The notes below the pieces were generated by a model, which searched no databases, was not told the DNA's origin, and saw only the letters and a program-made list of their open reading frames with translations. A program made the position numbers and the translations under genes. 64,000 nt of DNA from Levilactobacillus fujinensis (GTDB lineage: Bacteria > Bacillota > Bacilli > Lactobacillales > Lactobacillaceae): the NCBI RefSeq assembly GCF_003946335.1, contig NZ_RHNX01000011.1, forward strand, positions 18,878-82,877, given 5' to 3'. Each line of letters begins with the position of its first letter. Position 1 is the stretch's first letter. Positions 17,469 to 28,086 of the stretch are shown piece after piece.

Positions 17469-20303
17469 ATGGAGCATTATGATGGACCGGCTTTTTACCG
17501 GAAATTTCCAGTAGAACCGACCCCTGAAGAACTTGAAGATACAACGAATGAACGGGCCCAGCGACAAGTTAAGGAACGTAAAGCCCGTAACGATCGCCTA
17601 CGGCTGCGTGAAAACCAGCAGAAGCAATCAGCAACGTCAGAAAAAAATCGATCGGTAGTAGTATCACCAAGTACACAGTCGAAAACGACAGCAGAAAAAT
17701 CGACAACCAGTATGGGAAACTATCGGCCGTTTCAGGTAACGGCAATTCCTAAGCAGCTTCACTGGACGCGACCAACATTAGAATCGCGACGTCGATATCA
17801 GCGGCTAGTTGCTAGTCTACATAAAAGTGACGCGAGCTTCTTTTTGTTTGGACGCGCTGAGGATGCAGATTTACCCACTACCACGATCAATGCTCCGATG
17901 AAAAATAGGGTATCTGCACCTATCAAAACGCAAGAATCGGTAGTGAAACATGAGGTGACACCAGCGACACCTGTTAGTTTAACGGTGACGGCCACACATG
18001 AATCGAAGGTCCCCGTAACATTGGCCACAGATACGTCAATGGTGACTGAAAAATCAACGGCTGTTTCAGAACCGATTACTACCGAAAAGTCGATGACAGC
18101 TGAACCAGCACCAACTGAGATCTTCTATCCAACGGCACCAATTGCGGCGGCAGAAAATGGTGTGGAGTCAGAAAGCGATGCTGAAGTCGCGTCTGAGGCG
18201 ACTTCTGAATCAGAGACTAAACTGAAGATGGATTCAGAACCAGAAGTAAGCGCTGAACAAATTCCGCGTAAATCGTCTGAAAACTTAATGGCGAAAGACA
18301 CCGATATAGCGAGTGATAACGGGCAAGTAACAGGTAAGATGCCGGCTAAACAAGCGTCTGAGGTGGCTTATTTGCCCGTGGGTTCGGCTGATAGTCCAAC
18401 TACACAACAAGGTTCATCATCTGCTGCTAAGGAAGAAACGCGACGGGTAACACCAGCGGTTGATGAGAAGATTAATGACACCGCCACCACTGCGGCTACC
18501 GTTGCCAAAAAACCCGCTGAAGTGGGTGAGTTCTTGGCACGAGCCGTGGCTGATGCTGAGCAGACTAGCGAGTCACCGGTGGCAAAAACAGGAGCCCCTC
18601 AAGTTACTTCCACAGTGGCCAGTGAGGAGGGGAGGGGAACTGAAACCACAATTTCAGGTGAGAAAGCCGCACAATCCATTGCGGGCGATCAGCCAAAAGT
18701 TACACCATCTAAGCCGAAAGCTAAGTCTAGTCGTGGTTTAGGTCATTCTCTGGGTGATATCATGCAAGAGGAAGGCAATGATCAACGTAATTTGGCACTT
18801 TTTGACCGGCCAACTCCCACACCAGTCGAACCAGAGGTCGAAGCGGACACTGATCGTGGCTACCATTTTCCGGATTTAAGCTTATTACCTAATCCTGTGG
18901 TACCAGACGAAGAGGCTTTGGACGAATGGATCGAACATCAGGCAGAGGTGTTAGACGCCACGTTAAGTGCCTTCCACGTCGACGCGCACGTGACTGACTG
19001 GACGGTCGGCCCCACGGTTACCCAGTTTCAGATTAGCCTAGCGCTGGGGGTCAAGGTCAATAAGATCACGAACCTGAACGATGATTTGAAGCTCGCCTTG
19101 GCTGCGAAGGATATTCGTATCGAAGCACCGATTCCTGGAAAAACAACGGTCGGAATTGAAATTCCTAATTTAAAATCTCGTCCCGTCATGTTGTCGGAAA
19201 TTCTGAATTCAGAGGCCTTTAAGAAGAGCGAGTCACCATTGACTGTGGCCCTCGGCGTTGATTTATTTGGGAAACCACAAGTGACGGACTTGCGTAAAAT
19301 GCCACATGGCCTGATTGCCGGGGCAACTGGCTCAGGGAAGAGTGTGTTCATCAACTCCTTACTCCTGTCGATCTTGTACAAGGCCACGCCCAAACAGGTC
19401 AAACTCCTGTTAATTGATCCGAAGGCCGTGGAAATGGCGCCTTACGATGCCCTACCACATTTGTTGTCACCAGTGATTTCTGACCCCAAAGCCGCTGCAG
19501 CAGCTTTGAAATGGGTCGTGAGCGAAATGGATGAACGTTACGAGAAATTAGCGGCAGCCGGTGTTCGGAACATTGAGCAATTCAATGATCGCGCCGATGC
19601 TAACGACGAACCTGCTTTAAAGATGCCCTACATTGTGATCATTATCGATGAATTGGCTGATTTGATGATGATGGCGGCGAGTGAAGTTCAGGATTACATT
19701 GTCCGTATCACGCAAAAGGCCCGGGCCGCCGGAATTCATTTACTAGTCGCCACGCAACGACCAAGTGTTGATATCGTGACCGGGACCATTAAGAATAATA
19801 TTCCAACGCGAATTGCGTTCATGGTTTCCAGTCAGATTGACTCCCGAACTATCTTAGACACTGCGGGAGCCGAAAACTTACTTGGACGTGGGGATATGCT
19901 ATATTTGGGGAACGGTGCCAGTCAGCCGATGCGGCTGCAAGGGGCCTTTGTCGAATCCGAAGTGGATGCCGTCACAGACTTTGTGCGAACACAGGGCCAG
20001 CCCCACTATGCTTTTGAGCCCAAGGGTTTACTGCAACGGGAGACCGCTGAAGAAAATCAGGACGAGCTCTTACCGAAAGTTCTGGACTATATTGCCCAAG
20101 AAAAATCGGTCTCTACGTCTAAACTCCAACGTGTCTTCTCCATTGGCTACAATCGTGCGGCCAATCTGATCGACGATTTGGAGCAGCACCACTACGTTTC
20201 GCCGCAACATGGTTCAAAGCCACGCGAGGTTTATTTAACACCCGAAGACTTAGGAAAAAAGTTGCCGGAACCTCATGACCAGGGTGCACCATTCTCATCT
20301 TAG
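17469..20303 (+). CDS. sftA: soluble FtsK/SpoIIIE-type DNA translocase
   Basis: Moves DNA at the closing septum. 944 residues. There are no membrane segments, unlike FtsK proper, which points to SftA (YtpS) of bacilli, also next to murC. Residues ~60-450 are a low-complexity linker rich in Thr, Glu, Ser, Ala and Lys. The motor follows: Walker A GATGSGKS at 618-625, Walker [13 protein letters not shown] near 722, and the [21 protein letters not shown] segment near 760. The last ~65 residues ([21 protein letters not shown] onward) are the gamma winged-helix that reads DNA orientation sequences. ATG with AAGGAGG. Confidence 0.93.
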   Translation: MEHYDGPAFYRKFPVEPTPEELEDTTNERAQRQVKERKARNDRLRLRENQQKQSATSEKNRSVVVSPSTQSKTTAEKSTTSMGNYRPFQVTAIPKQLHWTRPTLESRRRYQRLVASLHKSDASFFLFGRAEDADLPTTTINAPMKNRVSAPIKTQESVVKHEVTPATPVSLTVTATHESKVPVTLATDTSMVTEKSTAVSEPITTEKSMTAEPAPTEIFYPTAPIAAAENGVESESDAEVASEATSESETKLKMDSEPEVSAEQIPRKSSENLMAKDTDIASDNGQVTGKMPAKQASEVAYLPVGSADSPTTQQGSSSAAKEETRRVTPAVDEKINDTATTAATVAKKPAEVGEFLARAVADAEQTSESPVAKTGAPQVTSTVASEEGRGTETTISGEKAAQSIAGDQPKVTPSKPKAKSSRGLGHSLGDIMQEEGNDQRNLALFDRPTPTPVEPEVEADTDRGYHFPDLSLLPNPVVPDEEALDEWIEHQAEVLDATLSAFHVDAHVTDWTVGPTVTQFQISLALGVKVNKITNLNDDLKLALAAKDIRIEAPIPGKTTVGIEIPNLKSRPVMLSEILNSEAFKKSESPLTVALGVDLFGKPQVTDLRKMPHGLIAGATGSGKSVFINSLLLSILYKATPKQVKLLLIDPKAVEMAPYDALPHLLSPVISDPKAAAAALKWVVSEMDERYEKLAAAGVRNIEQFNDRADANDEPALKMPYIVIIIDELADLMMMAASEVQDYIVRITQKARAAGIHLLVATQRPSVDIVTGTIKNNIPTRIAFMVSSQIDSRTILDTAGAENLLGRGDMLYLGNGASQPMRLQGAFVESEVDAVTDFVRTQGQPHYAFEPKGLLQRETAEENQDELLPKVLDYIAQEKSVSTSKLQRVFSIGYNRAANLIDDLEQHHYVSPQHGSKPREVYLTPEDLGKKLPEPHDQGAPFSS

Positions 20304-20442
20304 CTTGAATAGTCCTCACGTGTCTTTAATTGCCCAGTTCTTTTATGGGGGTGGGGGATATGCTAAAATGAGAATAGAGTCACTCGATCGGTTGGGGGGA
20401 CCAGTGGCCTTTGCCGAAGAGAGTAGAAAAGAGGATCATTTA

Positions 20443-21774
20443 ATGGATAACGCAACGGTGTATCACTTTGTTGGAATTAAGGGATCAGGGATGAGTGCCC
20501 TCGCTCTGATTTTGCATGATAAGGGTTTTAAGGTTCAAGGTTCAGATATTACGCAGTACACGTTTACCCAACGCGGCTTGGAACAGGCTGGAATCGATGT
20601 CATGGCATTTGACGAAGCCAATATTCACGAGGGTTTAACGGTGATTGCTGGGAATTCCTTTACGGATGACCATCCTGAAATCAAGAAGGCTCGCGAAATG
20701 GGTTTACCTGTTTACCGCTACCATGAATTCTTAGGCCACTTGATTGAAGGCTATACGAGTATCGGGGTTGCTGGTGCGCATGGGAAGACTAGTACGACTG
20801 GGTTGTTGGCGCACGTCCTGAGTGGTGTGGCACCAACGTCTTACTTGATTGGTGATGGTACTGGGAAGGGGACGCCTAATGCGCGTTTCTTCGTATACGA
20901 AGCCGATGAATACCGACGTCACTTCTTGGCTACCAAGCCAGACTACGCCATCATGACCAACATTGATTTTGATCACCCTGACTACTACACCGGCATCGAT
21001 GATGTTTACAGTGCGTTTGAAACTTGGTCCAACCAGGTCAAGAAGGGAATCTTTGCTTGGGGAGACGATCCTGAATTACGTAAGCTCAAGACCGATGTGC
21101 CCGTTTACTACTACGGGACGGGCGACAGAGATGACTTTCAGGCTAAAAACATCAAGCGCTCGACGACTGGATCTACCTTTGATGTTTACCATGAAGATGA
21201 ATTCTTAGGTAACTTTGAAATTCATTTGTATGGGGAACATAACGTATTGAATAGTTTAGCTGTGATTGCTGTGGCTTACTTTGAAAAGGTCAATATGGAC
21301 GAAATCAAACATGAATTGGTTGATTTCAAGGGAGTTAAGCGTCGGTTTACGGAACGTAAGTTAGCTGACATGACCATCATTGACGACTATGCTCACCATC
21401 CATCAGAGATTAAAGCAACGTTGGATGCTGCTCGGCAAAAGTATCCGGACAAGGAAATTATTGCCGTGTTCCAGCCACATACGTTTAGTCGGACGATTGC
21501 TCTGATGGACGATTTTGCGAAGAGCCTGAACTTGGCGGACAAGGTCTTCTTGACCAACATCTTCAGTTCAGCTCGTGAAACGCAAGGGGCGGTTTCTAGT
21601 AAAGACTTAGCTGCTAAGATTGTTAAGGGTGGCGAAATTCTGACCGTTGATAATATGTCACCACTACTGGACTTCCACGATGCTGTAGTTGTTTTCATGG
21701 GTGCCGGTGACGTTCAGAAGTACGAACGTGCTTACGAAGAATTACTGAGCCACCTATCATTAAAGAATAACTAA
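20443..21774 (+). CDS. murC: UDP-N-acetylmuramate--L-alanine ligase
   Basis: Adds the first amino acid of the peptidoglycan stem peptide to UDP-MurNAc, using ATP. 443 residues. N-terminal Rossmann motif [16 protein letters not shown] near residue 8, ATP loop [16 protein letters not shown] near 108, and the C-terminal domain [21 protein letters not shown] near 305. Start at ATG 20443 with AAAAGAGGA upstream, not at the earlier in-frame ATG (20275), which overlaps sftA. A promoter-like TATGCTAAAATG at about 20358 lies in the gap, so murC may also have its own promoter. Confidence 0.97.
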   Translation: MDNATVYHFVGIKGSGMSALALILHDKGFKVQGSDITQYTFTQRGLEQAGIDVMAFDEANIHEGLTVIAGNSFTDDHPEIKKAREMGLPVYRYHEFLGHLIEGYTSIGVAGAHGKTSTTGLLAHVLSGVAPTSYLIGDGTGKGTPNARFFVYEADEYRRHFLATKPDYAIMTNIDFDHPDYYTGIDDVYSAFETWSNQVKKGIFAWGDDPELRKLKTDVPVYYYGTGDRDDFQAKNIKRSTTGSTFDVYHEDEFLGNFEIHLYGEHNVLNSLAVIAVAYFEKVNMDEIKHELVDFKGVKRRFTERKLADMTIIDDYAHHPSEIKATLDAARQKYPDKEIIAVFQPHTFSRTIALMDDFAKSLNLADKVFLTNIFSSARETQGAVSSKDLAAKIVKGGEILTVDNMSPLLDFHDAVVVFMGAGDVQKYERAYEELLSHLSLKNN

Positions 21775-21785
21775 ATTAAAAACTG

Positions 21786-21832
21786 AAGGTCAGTGACTAT
21801 AGCGGAAAGCCGTGATGGTCACTGACCTTTTT
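21786..21832 (+). terminator. terminator after murC
   Basis: AAGGTCAGTGAC pairs with GTCACTGACCTT, then T's. Confidence 0.9.
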
Positions 21833-21858
21833 AGGCAGAATTCATTCGGTGATACGCA

Positions 21859-22050
21859 AACTAAGGGTTGAAAGCTGAGGTTGAAAGCCATATTGTTCAC
21901 CTTACTCTTGCGACAGTAGAAATTATCACCGCTAAATTAATGGAACCGGTCATACGTCGTCCACTAGGGATTCCGCTTGCTGTGGGGGAACACCTCCAGC
22001 CAAAGGACGGCTTCCACTGGCTTTGATGATATGTCACTCGGGTAACCGGA
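21859..22050 (-). repeat. dispersed intergenic repeat, 3' module, inverted (copy J)
   Basis: Starts with CTAAGGGTTGAAAGC and then a second GAGGTTGAAAGCC, so the terminal repeat is present twice. Then CACCTTACTCTTGCGACAGT, CACCGCTAAATTAATGG, GGATTCCGCTTGCTGTGG. The 5' module is missing and no target duplication was found. It provides the fullest view of the outer part of the 3' module. Confidence 0.7.
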
Positions 22051-22214
22051 GTGCAGTAATTTTCCACGATAAGGTTTTCATCGAAACGCTGGTTTTCACG
22101 ACTGATTACTTGTGTTTATCGTCAGATTTGATAGAATATATTCAATAAACCCAGAAACTGGTCGCCACTCGTGGCGGCTAAGTCGGGAATTGATTTGAAA
22201 AAAGGAGCGTTTCA

Positions 22215-22925
22215 ATGAACAACTTTGATCAGCAGCCCCGCGCAACAGTTAACACCGAGGTTGGCTTAAATGCCTTTCTAACCAAGATGTTTGGATGGAT
22301 GGGCTTAGCAGTTTTAATTTCCGCCGCTACGGCCTTCGTGATGGCAACGCAATTTAGTGGTGCCGTCCAGAGTCTAAGTCGTGGTGGTTTGTTGTTACCA
22401 ATCATCGTCTGGTTCATCTTACCATTCGTGATTAGTGGTCAATCGATGAAACGTCCGACTGTCGCGTTCGTTGGCTTAATGGTTTATGCGGTCGTCACCG
22501 GGATTGTTATTTCGACGTACTCGTTGTATTACTCAAATGCATCGATGACCGCTGCTTTCGTTTCCAGTGCAGCCATCTTTATTAGCATGGCTGGTTTCGG
22601 AATCTTTACCAAAAGAGATTTGACTAAGCTGGGAACTCAGGCAACCGCCGCTTTAATTGGGGTTATCGTTGCCGTGCTCGTGAACGCCTTCTTGGTGAAG
22701 AGCATCATGGTCTCCCTGATTTTCTCAGTGATTACGGTTATCATCTTTGCGGTCTTGACCGCTTGGGACACGCAACGCATGCAAAAAATGTACCTGCAGT
22801 ACGGTGATCAGGTCTCTACGACCGGACTGGCCGTCAATGGGGCTTTGCAACTGTACTTGGACTTCGTTAACTTGTTCTTACAACTCTTACAAATTTTCGG
22901 TATCTTTGGTGGCGGTCGCGACTAA
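22215..22925 (+). CDS. Bax inhibitor-1 (BI-1/YccA) family membrane protein
   Basis: 236 residues with seven hydrophobic segments, the BI-1 arrangement. N-terminal LNAFLTKMFGWMGLAVLISA and the C-terminal TAWDTQRMQKMY, with the Asp of the pore sensor, are family marks. Related bacterial proteins (BsYetJ) act as pH-sensitive calcium leak channels; this is known of the family, not shown here. ATG with AAAGGAGCG. Single gene with its own terminator. Confidence 0.92.
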   Translation: MNNFDQQPRATVNTEVGLNAFLTKMFGWMGLAVLISAATAFVMATQFSGAVQSLSRGGLLLPIIVWFILPFVISGQSMKRPTVAFVGLMVYAVVTGIVISTYSLYYSNASMTAAFVSSAAIFISMAGFGIFTKRDLTKLGTQATAALIGVIVAVLVNAFLVKSIMVSLIFSVITVIIFAVLTAWDTQRMQKMYLQYGDQVSTTGLAVNGALQLYLDFVNLFLQLLQIFGIFGGGRD

Positions 22926-22942
22926 ACGAACCGTTGTACGTC

Positions 22943-22977
22943 AGAAGTATTGGGCTTGAACCAATACTTCTTTTTTT
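22943..22977 (+). terminator. terminator of the BI-1 gene
   Basis: AGAAGTATTGG pairs with CCAATACTTCT, then seven T. Confidence 0.92.
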
Positions 22978-23126
22978 ATGGCTTCGGATTGTACCTTTTT
23001 TTTGGTAAAATAGGGACGGAACGTTTAGCGGTACATTCAAAGCGACCGACTAAACGATGACGACTGTATGTTACCTGAACTAAACTACTCGAGTACGAAA
23101 AAAACAAGGCTCGAAAGGAGCGCCAC

Positions 23127-25787
23127 ATGGCAGAGAAACGATTATTATTAATTGATGGGAACAGTGTCACCTTTAAGGCCTTCTTCGCGTTATATACGGC
23201 TTTAGGCAAGTTCACTAACAGCGAAGGCTTACACACGAACGCTATCTATGGTTTTAACACGATGTTGGAGACCATGCTGGATACGGTGAAGCCAACGCAC
23301 GCCTTAGTTGCGTTTGACGCCGGGAAGACGACTTTCCGAACGAAAATGTACGACGATTACAAGGGTGGTCGGGCAAAGACGGCACCGGAATTGTCCGAAC
23401 AATTTCCATATGTGAAAGAACTCTTAACTGCTCGGGGAATTCAGACTTATGAGCTGCCCGATTATGAGGCTGACGATATTATTGGGACACTGGCAAAACA
23501 GGCTGAAGACGCTGGGTTTACCACGACCATTGTGACCGGAGATCGTGATTTAACGCAGTTGACTGATGACCACACCACGGTTTCCATTTCCAAGAAAGGT
23601 GTTAGTGATATCGAACACTATACACCGGCTTACGTGAAGGAAAAGATGGGGGTTACTCCCGCTCAAATCATTGATATCAAGGGCCTTCAAGGCGATAATT
23701 CTGATAATTATCCTGGTGTGACGGGGGTCGGACCTAAGCGTGCCGTTGCTCTGATTGGAAAGTATGGTAGTATTGAAAATCTGTACGATCATATTGACGA
23801 GATTACGGCTAAAAAGCTTAAAGAACACTTGGTGGCGGACCACGAGCAAGCGCTTTTGTCGAAAAAATTAGCCACGATTTTACGGAATGCACCGGTTGAA
23901 AAGAAGGTTGCGGACTTAACCTATCAGGGTGATGATCAAGAAAAGCTGGTCGAGTTCTATCAACGCATGAACTTCAACCAATTTCTGAGTAAAATGAGTG
24001 TGGCTGGCGAAGTGCCGACTGCAACGCCAGGTTTGAAGGACGTTCAGTTCACGGTACTTAAGGCGGACAATTTGAGCGACTTACCTGCATTTACGGATGG
24101 CTGCGAATTCTATCTGGAAATGTTGGATGAAAATTACCATACGGCCCATCTCGATGGCTTTGTCGTTGGTGATAAAGACCAGTGGTGGGTCAGCCGTGAC
24201 GTTCAGCTCCTGCAGCAAGCACCGTTGAAGGCGTTACTTGAATCGGCCGAGGTTAAAAAGCAGGTTTTCGATGCGAAACGAACTTACGTTGGCTTAAAGC
24301 GGTTAGACATTACGCTGGCCGGCATCGACTGTGACCTTTTACTCTGCTCTTATTTGCTGAACACTTATGACAACAGTAACGACCTTGGTCGCGTTGCCAT
24401 GGAGCACGGTTATCACCAGGTGGCGACCGATGAAGATGTCTACGGGAAGGGTGCCAAGGCGGCGATTCCAGCCGACGATGTTGATTTCTTCTCCCACCTC
24501 GCCAGAAAGGCACGGGCAATTGAAAGCTTGCGGCCACACCTATTTAAGGGATTAGAGGAAAATGAACAGACAAAACTCTATCGAGATATCGAGTTGCCAA
24601 TGGCCTTTGTTTTAGCGCGAATGGAAGTTGCTGGAATTACGGTTCAAGCTAGCGAATTGGAAGCCATGGGTAGTAAATTTACCGAACAATTGGCTGAAAT
24701 TGAACAGACGATTTATAACGAAGCCGGTGAAGAATTCAACATTGGCTCGCCGAAGCAGTTAGGTCACATCCTTTTTGAGAAAATGGGCCTACCTGCAATT
24801 AAGAAGACAAAGACTGGCTATTCGACGGCAGTCGGTGTGCTGGAAAAATTAGCGGCGGAAGCGCCAATTGCGGAAAATATTCTGAAATATCGGAAGATTG
24901 CGAAGATTCAGTCGACTTACGTGGAGGGTCTACTGAAGGTCATTCATCCCGATGATCACAAGGTACACACCCGTTATCTGCAAACGTTGACGCAGACCGG
25001 ACGGTTGTCCTCGGTTGATCCGAACCTGCAAAATATTCCCGTACGTAACGAAGAGGGCCGGGCAATTCGAAAGGCATTTGTTCCCCGCCATCCAGGTTGG
25101 CAGATTTTTTCGTCTGACTATTCCCAAATTGAGTTGCGGGTCTTAGCCCACATGAGTCATGATGCTAACATGCAGGAAGCCTTTCGCGAAGGCGAAGATA
25201 TTCATGCGGCAACGGCACGACGAATTTTTAGAATGGGACCAGACGAAGAGGTGACACCAAATATTCGGCGCCAGGCCAAGGCCGTTAACTTTGGAATCGT
25301 ATACGGCATCAGTGACTTTGGTTTGTCACAAAACATCGGTATTAGTCGGAAGCAGGCCAAAAACTTTATTGATACTTACTTTGAAGAATATCCTGGTGTT
25401 AAGGCCTACACAGAGCGCATGGTTCAGCAGGCACATGAATTAGGTTACGTCGAAACGATTGCGCACCGCCGGCGGTATTTGCCAGACATCAACTCGCGGA
25501 ACTTCAATCAGCGCTCCTTTGCCGAACGAACGGCAATGAATACGCCTATTCAAGGAAGTGCGGCCGATATCATTAAGATTGCAATGATTCGGATGGAAGA
25601 TGCTATTAAGGATATGCAGGCCACCATGTTGCTTCAGGTTCACGATGAGTTGATCTTTGAAGCCCCAGCGGAAGAAATTGAAACGCTGGCTAAATTAGTG
25701 CCAAGTGTGATGGATTCTGCCATTGACTTAGAGATTCCGTTGAAGGTAGAAAGTCACTACGGACCTACCTGGTACGACGCTAAGTAG
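23127..25787 (+). CDS. polA: DNA polymerase I
   Basis: Repair and Okazaki-fragment polymerase. 886 residues: 5'-3' exonuclease at 1-290 (LLLIDGNSV, YEADDIIGTLA, VTGDRDLTQL), a degenerate 3'-5' exonuclease domain at about 300-470, and the polymerase domain with DYSQIELRVLAHMS, RRQAKAVNFGIVYG and VHDELIFE. The middle domain lacks the DxE metal residues (it reads YLEMLDENY), so proofreading is probably absent, as in bacilli. ATG with GAAAGGAG; -10 TAAAAT preceded by TGG at 23006. First gene of a polA-mutM-coaE operon. Confidence 0.97.
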   Translation: MAEKRLLLIDGNSVTFKAFFALYTALGKFTNSEGLHTNAIYGFNTMLETMLDTVKPTHALVAFDAGKTTFRTKMYDDYKGGRAKTAPELSEQFPYVKELLTARGIQTYELPDYEADDIIGTLAKQAEDAGFTTTIVTGDRDLTQLTDDHTTVSISKKGVSDIEHYTPAYVKEKMGVTPAQIIDIKGLQGDNSDNYPGVTGVGPKRAVALIGKYGSIENLYDHIDEITAKKLKEHLVADHEQALLSKKLATILRNAPVEKKVADLTYQGDDQEKLVEFYQRMNFNQFLSKMSVAGEVPTATPGLKDVQFTVLKADNLSDLPAFTDGCEFYLEMLDENYHTAHLDGFVVGDKDQWWVSRDVQLLQQAPLKALLESAEVKKQVFDAKRTYVGLKRLDITLAGIDCDLLLCSYLLNTYDNSNDLGRVAMEHGYHQVATDEDVYGKGAKAAIPADDVDFFSHLARKARAIESLRPHLFKGLEENEQTKLYRDIELPMAFVLARMEVAGITVQASELEAMGSKFTEQLAEIEQTIYNEAGEEFNIGSPKQLGHILFEKMGLPAIKKTKTGYSTAVGVLEKLAAEAPIAENILKYRKIAKIQSTYVEGLLKVIHPDDHKVHTRYLQTLTQTGRLSSVDPNLQNIPVRNEEGRAIRKAFVPRHPGWQIFSSDYSQIELRVLAHMSHDANMQEAFREGEDIHAATARRIFRMGPDEEVTPNIRRQAKAVNFGIVYGISDFGLSQNIGISRKQAKNFIDTYFEEYPGVKAYTERMVQQAHELGYVETIAHRRRYLPDINSRNFNQRSFAERTAMNTPIQGSAADIIKIAMIRMEDAIKDMQATMLLQVHDELIFEAPAEEIETLAKLVPSVMDSAIDLEIPLKVESHYGPTWYDAK

Positions 25788-25807
25788 GGTAAAAGGAGAG
25801 ACGGTTT

Positions 25808-26668
25808 ATGCCAGAATTACCAGAAGTTGAAACGGTTCGGCGCGGATTGAATCGGTTGGTGGCCGGAGCCACCGTTGAATATGTCGAGGTTTTTTATCCC
25901 AAGATGGTCACCCCAGACCGCGACGAGTTCACGGCTGAATTAATTGGGCGGCAGATTGAACGGATTGACCGACGGGGGAAATACCTGCTATTTCGGTTCA
26001 GTGGTGACCTCACGATGGTGTCTCACCTGCGAATGGAAGGCAAGTATGATGTTCAACCCGAGGGCAGTCCGATCACCAAGCACACCCACGTGGTCTTTCA
26101 TTTGAAAGATGACCGGGAGCTCCGGTATACGGATACCCGTAAGTTTGGTCGCATGCGACTAGTGCCAACGGGACAAGAAGCCGAGATGATGCCATCACTG
26201 GCTAAAATGGGGCCAGAGCCGACCGAGAAAACACTGACGTTAGCTTATATGCAAACGATTTTTGGGAAATCTCATAAAGTGGTCAAACCCTTTTTACTTG
26301 ATCAGTCACGAATTGCTGGCTTAGGAAATATCTATGCCGATGAAGTGCTGTGGTTGTCAAAGATCAATCCATTGACGCCGGCCAATGAGTTGACCAAAGC
26401 CCAATTGGAGACGTTACGACGGAACATCATTGCGGAAATGGCGCTAGCAATTCAGGGCCATGGGACTACCGTTCATTCATTCTCTACGGCGTTTGGCGAG
26501 GCCGGGCAGTTCCAGAACCATCTGCACGTCTATGGTCGCGAGGGCGAACCATGCGAGCGCTGTGGGACCGAGATTGAGAAAATCAAGGTTGCCCAACGCG
26601 GGACGCATTTCTGTCCACAGTGTCAGCCGTTGCCCAAGGCAGCTTTGGAGGCGTTCGATCGTGACTGA
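25808..26668 (+). CDS. mutM: formamidopyrimidine-DNA glycosylase
   Basis: Removes 8-oxoguanine and ring-opened purines from DNA, then cleaves the strand. 286 residues with the diagnostic N-terminus PELPEVET, whose Pro is the catalytic nucleophile, and a C-terminal zinc finger C-x2-C-x16-C-x2-C (CERCG ... FCPQCQ). The helix-two-turn-helix QSRIAGLGNIYADEVLW is present near residue 168. ATG 20 bases after polA with AAAGGAGAG. Overlaps coaE by 8 bases. Confidence 0.97.
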   Translation: MPELPEVETVRRGLNRLVAGATVEYVEVFYPKMVTPDRDEFTAELIGRQIERIDRRGKYLLFRFSGDLTMVSHLRMEGKYDVQPEGSPITKHTHVVFHLKDDRELRYTDTRKFGRMRLVPTGQEAEMMPSLAKMGPEPTEKTLTLAYMQTIFGKSHKVVKPFLLDQSRIAGLGNIYADEVLWLSKINPLTPANELTKAQLETLRRNIIAEMALAIQGHGTTVHSFSTAFGEAGQFQNHLHVYGREGEPCERCGTEIEKIKVAQRGTHFCPQCQPLPKAALEAFDRD

Positions 26669-27260
26669 GGTATGGGGATTGACTGGTGGCATTGCGACCG
26701 GGAAATCGACCGTTAGTGCCTGGCTAAAAGCGGCGGGGTTACCCGTGATCGATGCCGACGTGATTGCCCGTGAAGTGGTGGCACCGGGAACGCCGGGTTT
26801 GCAGCAGATTGCCGCGGCCTTTGGCAGATTGTATCTGACGGCAGGTGAGTTGGATCGCAAGAAACTCGGCCAATTGGTTTTCCATGATCCAACGCAGTTA
26901 AAACGGCTTGAGGCCATTACGACGCCACTGATTCAAACCGAGATTCAACGGCAATTAGCGAATTACCGACAGGAGAAGGTACCCGTTGTCATCATCGACG
27001 CACCAACCTTCTTTGAATCTGGCTATCTCGAAGCATTTACGGATCACGTCATGGTAGTGGCAACGGATGTGGCCACGCAAAAATGCCGCCTGATGGCGCG
27101 AAATCAGCTTTCGGCGGATGATGCCCAGGCCCGAATGGATCGGCAATGGCCAATTGAAAAGAAGGTCGCCCACGCAACCGTTGTCATTGATAACGGGGGA
27201 ACGATTGCCGAAACGCGTCAACAAGTGGTAAAATGGCTTGACATGAAGAACCTAAAATAA
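26661..27260 (+). CDS. coaE: dephospho-CoA kinase
   Basis: Last step of coenzyme A synthesis: phosphorylates the 3' hydroxyl of dephospho-CoA. 199 residues. P-loop GGIATGKSTV at residues 8-17, DADVIAREVV near 33, and a C-terminal WPIEKKVAHATVVIDN. The GTG at 26661 follows GGAGGCG and gives the usual length; the open frame extends further upstream inside mutM, but that part reads as mutM in another frame. It overlaps mutM by 8 bases, so the two are probably translationally coupled. Confidence 0.94.
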   Translation: MTEVWGLTGGIATGKSTVSAWLKAAGLPVIDADVIAREVVAPGTPGLQQIAAAFGRLYLTAGELDRKKLGQLVFHDPTQLKRLEAITTPLIQTEIQRQLANYRQEKVPVVIIDAPTFFESGYLEAFTDHVMVVATDVATQKCRLMARNQLSADDAQARMDRQWPIEKKVAHATVVIDNGGTIAETRQQVVKWLDMKNLK

Positions 27261-27289
27261 AATTAGAATTGGTGGTATTGTGTGTCATT

Positions 27290-27432
27290 CACTTTACTGG
27301 TCGGTAGATATGAACTGGAGCGGTGCGAGCACACCTTGAAGCCTCGAGAGTGCCGAGCCTGTAAGGATGGCTTTTGCTAAACCATCAAGAATACCGACCG
27401 AGTAGAACGACGCAGTTAAGCTCATATTTGCC
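27290..27432 (+). repeat. dispersed intergenic repeat, hairpin module (copy K)
   Basis: TTTACTGGTCGGTAGATATG, hairpin CTTGAAG-C-CTCG..CGAG-C-CTGTAAG at 27335-27365, then CCGAGTAGAACGACG and AGCTCATATTTGCCGAG. Fills most of the gap between coaE and nrdR. Confidence 0.78.
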
Positions 27433-27582
27433 GAGTCTTGGTTTACACAGAATGTAAGGTGTGCAATGTATCTGTAGCTTTGAACTGTTGGTTATAGAGT
27501 TAGTGCGACCAGCCTATACAATTTTAAAAATGTATTTGATGATGAGAGAAAAACGGAAATAAATTTAGCGAGGTGACCAAAT

Positions 27583-28083
27583 ATGCAGTGTCCACACTGT
27601 CATCATAACGGATCACGGGTCGTCGATAGTCGGCCTACCGACGATGGTCGGGTAATCCGTCGGCGCCGTGAGTGTGAGAGCTGCGGCTTTCGATTCACGA
27701 CATTTGAGCGGGTCGAAGTGACTCCTCTACTGGTAATCAAGAAAAATGGAACGCGGGAAGAGTTTAATCGTGAAAAAATTCTAAAGGGGATTATTCGCTC
27801 GGCCGAAAAGCGACCGGTGGGGATGGATGTCATGACCGATATTGTCGATAGTGTTGAGAACAAGATTCGCGCATTAGGCGTCAATGAGATTTCCAGTCAG
27901 TTGATTGGGGAGTATGTGATGGATAAGCTGGTTGACGTCGATGAGATTGCCTACATTCGGTTTGCCAGTGTTTATCGACAATTCAAGGATACTGGTGTGT
28001 TCTTTAACGAACTTAAGGATATGCTTGATAAAGACAAAGAAAAGGCTAAAAAAGAATCGAATGGGCAAAGCGAGGCGAAGTAG
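27583..28083 (+). CDS. nrdR: transcriptional repressor NrdR
   Basis: ATP/dATP-sensing repressor of ribonucleotide reductase genes. 166 residues. Zinc ribbon C-P-H-C (residues 3-6) and C-E-S-C (31-34), then the ATP-cone domain starting at [17 protein letters not shown] near 51. ATG with GCGAGGTG. It is placed directly before dnaB and dnaI, the usual order in lactobacilli and bacilli, linking nucleotide supply to replication start-up. The C-terminal tail is rich in Lys, Glu and Asp. Confidence 0.97.
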   Translation: MQCPHCHHNGSRVVDSRPTDDGRVIRRRRECESCGFRFTTFERVEVTPLLVIKKNGTREEFNREKILKGIIRSAEKRPVGMDVMTDIVDSVENKIRALGVNEISSQLIGEYVMDKLVDVDEIAYIRFASVYRQFKDTGVFFNELKDMLDKDKEKAKKESNGQSEAK

Positions 28084-28086
28084 GGT

